This document shows positions 7,602 to 14,669 of a DNA stretch of 14,669 nt, piece after piece. The stretch comes from Paenibacillus sp. FSL H7-0331 (GTDB taxonomy: Bacteria; Bacillota; Bacilli; Paenibacillales; NBRC-103111). The DNA is taken from contig NZ_MRTH01000075.1 in assembly GCF_001956045.1 (NCBI RefSeq), positions 1-14,669 of the forward strand, written 5' to 3'. Each line of letters begins with the position of its first letter. Within the stretch, counting starts at the first letter, position 1. The notes under the pieces are model-generated. The model made no database searches. It saw only the letters and a program-made list of their open reading frames with translations, and had not been told where the DNA came from. A program made the translations under genes and the position numbers.

Positions 7602-9428
7602 ATGCGTATTATGATGATAGTTCTTGTATGGATCCGGATCAAGTTAAGCAGCTTTCGCAACAAACTGACGTTCAGCTTTCTTATTATCACAATCATACCG
7701 CTTATTCTCATCGGTATCTTATCCTTCAGACTGTCCTACGATATTGCCAAGGACGGTATTTTGAATTCGGTAACCTATTCTAGCAACCAATTGAACGAAT
7801 CATTGACGAACCGTTTCAAGCATATGGAATATGCCTCGAACTCAATGCAATACTATATGTACACGCTTATTTTGCAGCCCAGTGCTTCAGTGTCCGATCA
7901 ACTGGATCGTTTTAACTACATTAAAAACAATATCTCTAACCTTGAATCTACCTTCAATTTCGTGAAAATTAATGTGTATACCCGACCTGAGCTGTTGTTT
8001 AGCAATCAGGGGATTACTTTCTTCAAGATCAAAGACCTGTCCAGGCGAGGAGTTACGGAAGAGGAGCTTAAACAAAATTTGAACCAGCTGCAGTGGCGCC
8101 TACAGATGAATCAGGAAGAGCCTGTAGTTGTGTCCAATTCCAACGGAAAATGGGATTACATCACTGTCTATAATGCCTTCAAGAAGCAGGACAGCCATAA
8201 CCTGGAATATGCCTATTTTATAGACATTAATGAGAAAGAAATTTCCGGCATGCTCTCCATCAGCAGTCCCGACCCTTCCGTACAGAGTTATATTGTCGAC
8301 AAGAGCGGCCGGATTATTTCGCATCCTGACCATGCCAAGCTGAATACGACAATCGATCAGGGGGAATTGCAAGCCATCTTTCATAGCGCAGGCCATCCCC
8401 TGTCATTCGGTCAATCGCAGCTCATTGCTCATTTTAACACAGTGAGCGATTGGTATGTGGTTACCGATGTTCCCAACCGTTACATCAGTGAGCATATAAA
8501 CATTCTGGTCAATATTTTGTTGATGACGGTTTTTCTCGTTATCATAGTGGCCATTGTTATCAGCTTCTTTATATCGAACAGCTTGAGTACCAAAGTCAGA
8601 CGCATGTCCAAGGTAATGTCTTACTTCGCGCTGCAGGAGACGAATGAAAAGCTGGTCGACCTGCACATCCCTATTAAACCCGATCATATCTACCGGGATG
8701 AGCTCGATCACTTATCACATGTTTTCAATATGATGGTTCAAAAAATGAATGATAACTTCGATAAGATGCTTGAGCTGAACCTGCAAGAAGAAAAATTACG
8801 CTATCAACTTCTGCAATCCAAAATTAACCCTCACTTCCTGTATAACATCCTAGAATCCATTAAAACCTGCCAGTCATTAGGCCGAATTGAGGATGCTAAC
8901 ACAATGATCACCCGACTGGCAAGATTTTACCGATTAATCCTCAAGAAAGGGGACGAGCTCATTTCAATCGAAGACGAGTGGCTTATTGCATCGCTGTATT
9001 TGGACATGGAGAAAGTCAATATCCGGACGATTTCGTGGTCGATCACCATGGATGACGACATCCAGCACTTTCTCATCCCTAAATTCACCTTACAGCCGTT
9101 GCTCGAAAACTGTATCCTCCACGCCTTATCCGGTTCGGGGAAGCCGCTTCGTATGGCCGTATGCATCCAATATCTTGATGAAGATATCGTGATTTCAATA
9201 AAGGATAATGGAGTGGGGATTCCGACGGATCGCCTGAAACAAATACGAAGCTCGTTGGAGCAAAAGACAATCCATGCGGAGCAATTTTACGCCATGAACA
9301 ATGTCAGTATGAGACTGTCCTTGTATGGGAAACACGCAACGGGTCTTCAAATTGAAAGCGAAGAAGGAGCAGGTACAACGGTTACGCTTCGATTTCCGCA
9401 AATGCTCCCTGATGACATGGAATTCTAA
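7602..9428 (+). CDS. YesM-type membrane sensor histidine kinase
   Basis: A 608-residue kinase. A first transmembrane helix (about 22-42) and a second (about 300-325) enclose an extracellular domain of some 260 residues that fits a Cache-type sensor (note IVDKSGRIISHP at 231-242 and VSDWYVVTDVP at 281-291). A HAMP-like linker follows. The phospho-acceptor is His411 in LQSKINPHFLYN, the His_kinase (PF06580) pattern. The ATPase part has LLENCILHAL with Asn503 and the G1 box DNGVGI (535-540). The start at 7602 has AAGGG 7 bases upstream. The response regulator begins 17 bases downstream. Such pairs beside sugar ABC genes usually switch on the neighbouring transporter when a sugar, alone or bound to the binding protein, is sensed; the signal here is inferred to be the transported oligosaccharide. 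Confidence 0.95.
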   Translation: MRIMMIVLVWIRIKLSSFRNKLTFSFLIITIIPLILIGILSFRLSYDIAKDGILNSVTYSSNQLNESLTNRFKHMEYASNSMQYYMYTLILQPSASVSDQLDRFNYIKNNISNLESTFNFVKINVYTRPELLFSNQGITFFKIKDLSRRGVTEEELKQNLNQLQWRLQMNQEEPVVVSNSNGKWDYITVYNAFKKQDSHNLEYAYFIDINEKEISGMLSISSPDPSVQSYIVDKSGRIISHPDHAKLNTTIDQGELQAIFHSAGHPLSFGQSQLIAHFNTVSDWYVVTDVPNRYISEHINILVNILLMTVFLVIIVAIVISFFISNSLSTKVRRMSKVMSYFALQETNEKLVDLHIPIKPDHIYRDELDHLSHVFNMMVQKMNDNFDKMLELNLQEEKLRYQLLQSKINPHFLYNILESIKTCQSLGRIEDANTMITRLARFYRLILKKGDELISIEDEWLIASLYLDMEKVNIRTISWSITMDDDIQHFLIPKFTLQPLLENCILHALSGSGKPLRMAVCIQYLDEDIVISIKDNGVGIPTDRLKQIRSSLEQKTIHAEQFYAMNNVSMRLSLYGKHATGLQIESEEGAGTTVTLRFPQMLPDDMEF

Positions 9429-9445
9429 CAGGAGGGACAATTAGG

Positions 9446-11059
9446 ATGAAAAAAGTAGTTATCGTTGATGACAATGAAATGTCATTACAAGGTTTATGTA
9501 AAAATATCGATTGGCACGCTATTGGAGCGGAAGTTTATGCCACTTATACGAGGGCGGCTGAAGTACTTGAAATGCTCAAAGAAGTGGAAATCGATTTGCT
9601 TATATCTGACATCGCCATGCCGCAAATGAACGGATTGGATTTATCGAAGGAAATTTTAAAAGCCAAGCCTTATATGAAAATCATTCTGATTAGCGCTTAT
9701 GACGACTTTGATTATGCCAAAGAGGCCATTCGGCTTGGAGTTTGCGATTATGTGGAGAAACCGGTTGACTTTGGTTATCTCACTCAGGTTGTATCGAATG
9801 TGCTTGCAAAAGCCGAACAAGAACAAAAAGCCCTAGAGCAATTAAGACAGAGCCGTCCTGCTTTGATGCAGAGATTTTATTCGGATCTTATCGGCGCTAG
9901 TCCCGATTATGCCGAATTTCATTTAACGGACCAAGCCGCCTATTTAAATGTGGATCTGAGGCAAAATGAGTATGTTTGTGCCATTATTCAAATCGATAAT
10001 TCCATTGAAACGAAAAACAGCTTCGGCATTGAGCGTTATCACGTCCTGTTATTAACGCTTCTCAGAGAAGTCGAACATAGGTTTTCCAAACTCAGCTTGG
10101 TCTATTGCTTCACACAGGCTAATAACATTATTGTGATTCTGGGTAACTGTAACCGAAACAACACGAATTTTCTTCGGACGGTATATGAACAATTATCGGA
10201 GCTTAATGAGAAGTACGAAGCCTCTCCTTTATCTTTTACCATAGGGATCGGGGATATCGTTCCATCCATCTGGCAGATCTCCGCCTCCTACGAGAATGCA
10301 AGACTGGCTGCCGGCTTCAAATTCATATTTGGCGAAGGACACGTCTTTAATATTCAAGATATCCGAACCCAGCCTTCCACCCCGATCTCCTTCATGGTCG
10401 GTCATGAAGATAAGTTAATACGCCTGATTTCCCAAAAAGATCTCGTTGGTATTCGTGAATTTACCGAGAATCTGACATCGGAATGGTCAAGCCGTTATTA
10501 CGACAAGAATGGAATTATTGCTTCGATTTATTCGCTTCTCGCCCGATTGATTCGCTTCTTTTACGATACCGGGATCGATACAGGTCTCATTTTGGAAAGT
10601 ATCTCGGATTTGTTCTCGAAGCTGGACCGTTATGAAACGGTCGCGCAGTTGTGCGATCGTTTATATGAAATTTGCGCTCAAGCGTGTAACAAGCTTCAGG
10701 AATCCGTGGAGACCTATCATAATCAGATTGCCGAACAAGTGATGGATTTTATTAAACAGCACTATATGGATGTGGACCTGAACCTGAACACCATCTCCTC
10801 GTTTGTTAATGTGAGTCCGAGTTATTTGGGGGCCTTGTTCAAAAGAACAAAAGGACAGAACATTTCTGATAGCATTACCTCGGTAAGGATTAGTAAAGCT
10901 AAGGAATTATTAAGACATACCCATATGAAAATCATGGAAATCAGTGAAAGAGTTGGTTATGCTAATCAATACTATTTCAGTGCCAACTTCAAAAAACGCA
11001 CAGGCGAAACACCCCGTGATTATCGCGCCGCGGTGCAAGGCATCGAAGCAGCCGATTGA
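9446..11059 (+). CDS. YesN-type response regulator with AraC DNA-binding domain
   Basis: A 537-residue response regulator. The receiver domain spans residues 1 to about 120: acidic pair Asp8-Asp9, phospho-acceptor Asp55 in LLISDIAMP, Ser83 and Lys105 (DYVEKP). A central region of about 300 residues follows, usual for the YesN class. The C-terminal AraC/XylS domain spans 428-527 with two helix-turn-helix units (NLNTISSFVNVSPSYLGALF and IMEISERVGYANQYYFSANF) and the closing TGETPRDYR. AGGAGG (9430-9435) lies 10 bases before the ATG, so it is co-transcribed with the kinase. It most likely activates the divergent uptake operon and perhaps the second binding-protein gene; the conserved AAAATTGT just upstream of both -35 boxes is a candidate binding site. 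The gene appears intact; insertion-sequence debris begins right after its stop. Confidence 0.95.
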   Translation: MKKVVIVDDNEMSLQGLCKNIDWHAIGAEVYATYTRAAEVLEMLKEVEIDLLISDIAMPQMNGLDLSKEILKAKPYMKIILISAYDDFDYAKEAIRLGVCDYVEKPVDFGYLTQVVSNVLAKAEQEQKALEQLRQSRPALMQRFYSDLIGASPDYAEFHLTDQAAYLNVDLRQNEYVCAIIQIDNSIETKNSFGIERYHVLLLTLLREVEHRFSKLSLVYCFTQANNIIVILGNCNRNNTNFLRTVYEQLSELNEKYEASPLSFTIGIGDIVPSIWQISASYENARLAAGFKFIFGEGHVFNIQDIRTQPSTPISFMVGHEDKLIRLISQKDLVGIREFTENLTSEWSSRYYDKNGIIASIYSLLARLIRFFYDTGIDTGLILESISDLFSKLDRYETVAQLCDRLYEICAQACNKLQESVETYHNQIAEQVMDFIKQHYMDVDLNLNTISSFVNVSPSYLGALFKRTKGQNISDSITSVRISKAKELLRHTHMKIMEISERVGYANQYYFSANFKKRTGETPRDYRAAVQGIEAAD

Positions 11060-11077
11060 TAAGCAGCCGTTTAGAGC

Positions 11078-11920
11078 ATGTTGCAGTGGGCGGTCATGTC
11101 AACATGTACGGTCTGCCAGTACAATAAGCAGAATCTACAACCGTCGGAGAACGCATTCCTCCAACGATTATGCCCCTCCATTTATGGTCGGGGATCAATT
11201 GTAACAATTGGTGCAAGAACTACTGCTACAAAAGCCTCTATGACCTTGGCAGAACTGTTACCCAACACATTAGCCTTGAACATTCCACACCTAGCTGAAC
11301 GGCAAACGTGGCTTATTGAAGAAGCCTTGCGTATAGATGAAGCGATAAAAAGCATGGATAAACAGATAGCTTACCTGATTTATGGTAATAAAGAAAAAGG
11401 ATATAAACCTCTTCCTTATACAAAAATACTTATGTCCTTCCCTATCATGAGTGAATCTATGGCCTGTACATTTATCGGCGCTATTGGTGATATTGAACGT
11501 TTCTCAACATATTTAGAGCTTAAAAAACACCTTGGTGTAGCTGCGGAGATTAAAATCTCGGGAACATCCGTTTTTAAGAGTAGGCAGACATACGAGGGTG
11601 TTAGAGATACTCGCAGAGTTCTATTCTTAATGACTTTGCTACTAATATCTCCAAAAATAAGTGAAAATAGTTTTCGTGTTTACTATAAGCGATTAGTTGA
11701 TCGAGGAATGGCGAAGAGAAAAGCAATAGGGCATGTATGCGGTAAGATTGCCCAAGTTTTATACTCATGCCTTAAAAACAATGCACCGTATGATCCTTTC
11801 AAACACGCGAGCAAAATGGGAGTAATCCTTGACGGTGATAAAGTAAGATTAAAGATCCCAGCTAATTTAGAAGATTACGAATGCCAAGCGGATGAGTTAG
11901 CAGATGACGATGTCTTATAA
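11078..11920 (+). pseudogene. IS110-family transposase, N-terminally truncated
   Basis: An open frame of 280 codons. From about codon 95 on it matches the C-terminal Transposase_20 domain of IS110-family DEDD recombinases: LMSFPIMSESMACTFIGAIG, the IGDIERFSTYLELKKHLGV block and SGTSVFKSRQTYEGVRDTRRVLFLM, a region expected to contain the catalytic serine. The N-terminal RuvC-like domain with its DEDD residues is missing; the first 40 or so codons of the open frame look like unrelated sequence. It is clearly a different subfamily from the element at 12278-13476, so the two are separate insertions. As it stands it cannot transpose. A true start codon cannot be assigned. Confidence 0.75.
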
Positions 11921-12277
11921 AAGACAGTATCTTACACTGCCTTACACTGAACATAAATAGCCCATTGCATGTAAAATTGGAAATAAGAAGCTTCCAAATT
12001 ACGGTGATGGGCTCATTTACATTTTTCTAAGCGCTACACTACATTAGACTCGGCGTGGCGATCGGGTGCAGTCAACGACGTCCAACTGCTCCGCGACACT
12101 TCAGCACGCGCTCCTGGTTCTCGCGGACGTGCCGGCGAATACTTTATGTTCTACTTACAGCACCTTGCGTTCCTGGTTGTGTACGCCGCCGGCTCGGCCG
12201 CCTGCATATCGTGGCCAGGCGAATCCGGGTCAGCGAACGTACAAACGCTATGATAGATAATTATGGGAGAGTGCACC
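11921..12277. other. Non-coding junction between two IS110-family elements
   Basis: This 357-base stretch has no supportable gene. It holds a 10-bp near-perfect tandem repeat (CTTACACTGC/CTTACACTGA, 11931-11950), a long hairpin (11960-12012), and from about 12045 to 12245 a visibly GC-richer block with an imperfect direct repeat of about 35 bases (12102-12136 and 12158-12192). The right part is presumably the left end of the second element. Short open frames here look like chance. Confidence 0.5.
11960..12025 (+). terminator. Long imperfect hairpin after the first transposase remnant, terminator-like
   Basis: GCCCAT (11960-11965) pairs with ATGGGC (12007-12012), and TTGGAA (11977-11982) pairs with TTCCAA (11992-11997), with partly paired sequence between them. 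TCATTTACATTTTTC follows on the + strand. It lies 40 bases past the transposase stop, so it may end transcription of that gene or be a structural end of the element. Confidence 0.45.
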
Positions 12278-13840
12278 ATGGCTGAAATTGAATTTTTTCC
12301 TTGTGGCTATGGTTAGTTGTCAGTTTCAAGGGCATCGCTCTTGGAACTCCAATGGAGTTTGGCAATCATCACGTAGGGTTTCGGCTGTTCAACCGTTGGA
12401 TTCAAGATCTGCTTATGTCTCACAAGTTGAGCAAAGTCATCGTCGGCATGGAACCCACCGGTCATTACTGGCTGAGCCTTGCACGTTGGCTTGCCAACAT
12501 AGGCATTGAAGCTGTTCTCGTAAACCCTCATCTCGTCAAAAAGAATAAAGAAAACCGCGACAACACCCCGTCCAAAAGCGACCGTAAAGATGCCCTAGTC
12601 ATCGCAGATATGGTCAAAAATGGCTTCTATTCGCCCGTACGTTTCAACCCGGAGGCATACAAAGAACTCCGGATCCTCATGGCCAACCGGGATACGGTTA
12701 CTAAACGGCTTAACGACGCCGTCAACCAGATACATCGTTGGGTGGATATCGTGTTTCCCGAACTTCGGCAGGTCTTTAAAATCCTTACCTGCACAAGTGC
12801 CATTGCTACGTTAAGGCTCTTTCCTACTCCGAAGGACATTAGCAGTTTAACAACAGAGCAAATCATTGCCGGTTGGAAGCAGTATGTTAAGCGTCATTCT
12901 GGTTTACGCCGGGCCGAGCAGCTAATTCTACTTGCAAAACGCAGCGTCGGCGCTACTCAAGCTCTGCATGCCTACAAGCTGCATTTAGGCCAGCTTCTTG
13001 AAGAATACGACTTGGCGACGCGCCAACTTGAGCTAATCGAACATGAACTTAAGCTCGTACTTGAACGCATCCCTTATGCCCAGAAAATGCTTGCCATTCT
13101 AGTCGTAAACACAACCAGTTTAGCAGGTGTGTTGGGAGAAACAGGTGATCTAAGTGGGTATACACATGGAAATGCCCTGCTCCGTCATGCAGGACTTAAT
13201 TTGGCCGAGGCCAGTGCTGGGAAATGGCGTGGAAAAATGGTGTTAAGCAAGCGCGGACGCCCACGTCTCCGCCGCTTCCTTTTTCTTATGACGATGTGCA
13301 TGGTCATGACTAATCCGGATTTGAGAGCCCTACACCATCACAATGTCCAAGTCAAAAAGTTAAAGAAAATGAAATCCATCATGAAATTGTGCGGTAAGGT
13401 GGCAAGAATGCTAGTTGGTCTAGCTAAGTGCAACGAAGTATACAACTCTACTAAATTATTTCCTCAAGCAGCTTAAGAAGCGTATCTTCACCAGTTGATG
13501 TATTCGCAGGATGAACAAGAAGCACGGAGTATCGGGAGAGGTTACGCAAAAGGGCTCGGACCCGTTCCGTTAGAAACACCTCCACCTCCACCCCTTAGTT
13601 AGATGTGACTGGAATGAAAGGGCTTAGACCCGTTGAGATATGGGAGCGAGAATCTCTAAGGGCGGCATGGAGACGTGCATAATATGGAATAAACTGGGTG
13701 AGTTCACATCCACCTCTGTTCCCGTATGCCCTTTTAAGATTCAACTAGCTACCGCCTCCTTTGTTTCTCCTATCTCTCAATTAAACTAAAGGTGAAATCC
13801 TGCGAATTCATGAGCTAGAGTGAGTATCACTTATCATATC
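12026..13840 (+). mobile_element. Second IS110-family insertion sequence, degenerate
   Basis: Defined by the IS110-family transposase pseudogene at 12278-13476 plus about 250 bases of non-coding DNA before it and up to 370 after it. The absence of terminal inverted repeats is normal for the family, so both ends are estimates. The transposase is damaged at its 5' end, so the copy is unlikely to be autonomous. Confidence 0.45.
12278..13476 (+). pseudogene. IS110-family DEDD transposase with 5' lesions
   Basis: The likely original start is the ATG at 12278, with GGGAG (12265-12269) 8 bases upstream, but that frame reads MAEIEFFPCGYG and stops at 12314-12316. The rest lies in another frame from about 12301 (TTG) to 13476, about 391 codons. 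That frame has the RuvC-like residues Glu51 in GMEPTGHYW and Asp94/Asp97 in KSDRKDALVIADMV, and a C-terminal Transposase_20 domain with ASAGKWRGKMVLSKRGRPRLR (Ser305 is the candidate catalytic serine). The N-terminal GxDxxK block with the first catalytic Asp is absent: a deletion after MAEIEFF and a one-base shift within VAMV/VVSF would explain it. The usual IPGVG-like block reads ILVVN, another sign of decay. The family call is firm; inactivity is a strong inference. Confidence 0.85.
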
Positions 13841-13848
13841 GAGGGAGC
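13477..13848 (+). ncRNA. Structured non-coding region after the second IS110 element; possible bridge RNA or element right end
   Basis: No gene is visible in these 372 bases. It has two 18-base copies of AAAGGGCTYRGACCCGTT (13549-13566 and 13617-13634) that differ at two positions and each can close GGG against CCC around a 6-base loop. Nearby are possible stems CTTAGA/TCTAAG (13623-13628, 13655-13660) and TGGGTG/CATCCA around 13698-13715. IS110-family elements carry a bridge RNA in a non-coding end: upstream of the transposase in the IS110 group, downstream in the IS1111 group. This position would suit the second arrangement. No promoter was identified, and the function is a guess from context. 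Confidence 0.3.
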
Positions 13849-14436
13849 TTAATGAATTGAATCGGTACAGAATGATTGCTTTACTTTTGCATATATATTC
13901 GTGTCCCTTAATTTACTGCCATCAACAGACAGATCCTCGTTCCTAATTACACCTTCTAAATCAAACTTTAACCTTTCGGGAATCATCTTGCTTCTAGTGT
14001 TTTTAGTGTCACAACGTATCTCCACCCGATTTGCATTAAGATGATTAAAGGCAAATTCAGAGATACCTCGTACAGCTTCAGTCATGTAGCCCTTTCCACT
14101 ATACCTAGTATCAATCCAGTATCCTATTTCAAATTTTCGAACTTCCCAGTCAATGCTGTGCAAGCTTGAAGAAGCAATAAATTGACCGGAATCCTTTAAA
14201 AATACAAGTAACCTCAGGTTTTCTCTACTTAGGAATTTAATATGTGCTTCTCTTATCCCAAGTTCTGAACTATACTCGGTATGCTTTTCCTGCGCCCATT
14301 TCATCCAAGGCTTCAACTCTTCAATCGTTGCATTTACAGCTTCACATACAACCTTGCCGTCACCTGGTCTAGGCATTCTAATTAATAGACGTTCAGTAAA
14401 AAACTCATCTGGAAAATCAATCATTATAGGATTCAT
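13849..14436 (-). CDS. GNAT family N-acetyltransferase, RimJ/RimL-like
   Basis: A 195-residue acetyl-CoA-dependent acetyltransferase of the RimJ/RimL-like branch. Seen: the N-terminal TERLLIRMPRPGDG block (15-27), FEIGYWID (102-109), the acetyl-CoA pyrophosphate loop RYSGKGYMTEAV (111-122) and the late block NTRSKMIPERLKFDLEGVIRNE (146-167), which in this family contains the conserved Asn and a ERLGF-like turn. The start at 14436 has AGAGG about 6-7 bases upstream. Substrates in this branch range from ribosomal-protein N-termini to small amines and cannot be told here. It stands alone between IS debris and a gene-free stretch, reads as AT-rich relative to the two-component genes, and has no evident link to the sugar locus. 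Confidence 0.88.
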   Translation of the reverse strand: MNPIMIDFPDEFFTERLLIRMPRPGDGKVVCEAVNATIEELKPWMKWAQEKHTEYSSELGIREAHIKFLSRENLRLLVFLKDSGQFIASSSLHSIDWEVRKFEIGYWIDTRYSGKGYMTEAVRGISEFAFNHLNANRVEIRCDTKNTRSKMIPERLKFDLEGVIRNEDLSVDGSKLRDTNIYAKVKQSFCTDSIH

Positions 14437-14539
14437 AAACTACCTCTTTTTACATCCATCATACAAAATAATCCAATTTATTGGTAGTATAGTAATATCT
14501 ATGCCATGGTTACCACGCTATTCTGCCCTTTAACGTAAT

Positions 14540-14563
14540 AACGGCTGCTCCGCAGCGGCCGTT
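14540..14563. repeat. GC-rich perfect hairpin
   Basis: AACGGCTGCT pairs fully with AGCGGCCGTT (one G-T pair) around the loop CCGC. No T-tract follows on either strand, so it is not a standard intrinsic terminator. It may be a copy of a dispersed intergenic palindrome. Confidence 0.55.
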
Positions 14564-14579
14564 CAAGTATCGTTACCCG

Positions 14580-14607
14580 TTCGTAATATAAGGTTCGTAA
14601 TATAAGG
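14580..14607. repeat. 14-bp perfect tandem duplication
   Basis: TTCGTAATATAAGG occurs twice without a gap (14580-14593 and 14594-14607). The second copy runs into the terminator stem at 14606. Confidence 0.9.
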
Positions 14608-14637
14608 TTAGCCAGATATTTCTGGTTGACCTTTTTT
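14606..14637 (+). terminator. Strong intrinsic terminator, + strand, with no visible gene upstream
   Basis: GGTTAGCCAG (14606-14615) pairs over ten positions (two G-T) with CTGGTTGACC (14622-14631) around ATATTT, followed directly by TTTTTT (14632-14637). This is a textbook Rho-independent terminator for rightward transcription. The nearest rightward gene in the window is the transposase that ends at 13476. Confidence 0.8.
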
Positions 14638-14669
14638 CATAGGGTCTTATTATTACGGTAGTCGGGGTA

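Larger units (their letters stand above)
11060..12025 (+). mobile_element. Remnant of an IS110-family insertion sequence (first)
   Basis: This stretch between the response-regulator stop and the second element contains the C-terminal part of an IS110-family transposase (11078-11920) and a hairpin-rich tail. IS110 elements lack classical terminal inverted repeats, so I cannot fix the ends. The left part, 11060 to about 11200, has no recognisable transposase sequence. Boundaries are approximate. Confidence 0.5.

Noticed and set aside
12055..12285. Short Arg/Pro-rich open frames in the GC-rich block
   Set aside because: Low-complexity, overlapping frames typical of chance in GC-rich DNA; no family resemblance or ribosome binding site.
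13574..13601. CACCTCCACCTCCACCCC tract as a possible CRISPR or VNTR unit
   Set aside because: Only two to three short CCTCCA units without spacers; too small to be more than simple-sequence repeat.
11060..13850. A defence or toxin-antitoxin island between the regulator and the acetyltransferase
   Set aside because: Everything coding here reads as IS110-family transposase; no nuclease, toxin or antitoxin frame was found on either strand.

Overview
The window looks like a stretch of a Bacillota chromosome, most likely Paenibacillus or a close relative. The reasons are strong GGAGG-type ribosome binding sites, binding-protein-dependent sugar (CUT1) transporters without their own ATPase, a YesM/YesN-type two-component pair beside a sugar locus, cre-like operators, and IS110-family relics. 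The genus is inferred from style and family resemblance, not from a marker gene.

Bases 1-7344 hold a carbohydrate-uptake locus read leftward (- strand). In transcription order: a lipoprotein solute-binding protein (6052-7329), two CUT1 permeases (5150-6025 and 4291-5136), a cytoplasmic DUF2961/GH172 protein (3158-4267), a weak terminator-like hairpin, and a second paralogous binding lipoprotein (1646-2926) with its own promoter. Further left the DNA is decayed: a multiply broken cysteine-desulfurase-like gene (641-1628) and the shifted C-terminal end of a third binding protein (160-483). The latter runs straight into the 5' end of a GH32 gene (1-140) that leaves the window. GH32 enzymes cleave beta-fructosides, and characterised GH172 enzymes include a difructose dianhydride I synthase/hydrolase, so the locus most plausibly imports and breaks down fructan-derived or fructofuranose-containing oligosaccharides.

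Both binding-protein genes start from nearly identical promoters in which a cre-like box (TGAAAGCGTTTAAA as read on the + strand) fills the spacer between a TATAAT -10 and a TTTAAA -35. This suggests catabolite repression or another shared repressor.

Bases 7602-11059 carry the divergently transcribed sensor histidine kinase and AraC-type response regulator, presumably the switch for the uptake operon.

Bases 11060 to about 13850 are mobile-element debris: the C-terminal part of one IS110-family transposase (11078-11920), then a second, different IS110-family element (12278-13476) whose first catalytic aspartate is lost by a 5' lesion. The non-coding DNA on both sides of the second element has repeat and hairpin structure that could be a bridge-RNA locus.

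Bases 13849-14436 (- strand) encode a RimJ-like GNAT acetyltransferase. The last 230 bases have no gene but hold a GC-rich hairpin, a 14-bp tandem repeat and a strong + strand terminator with no visible gene in front of it.
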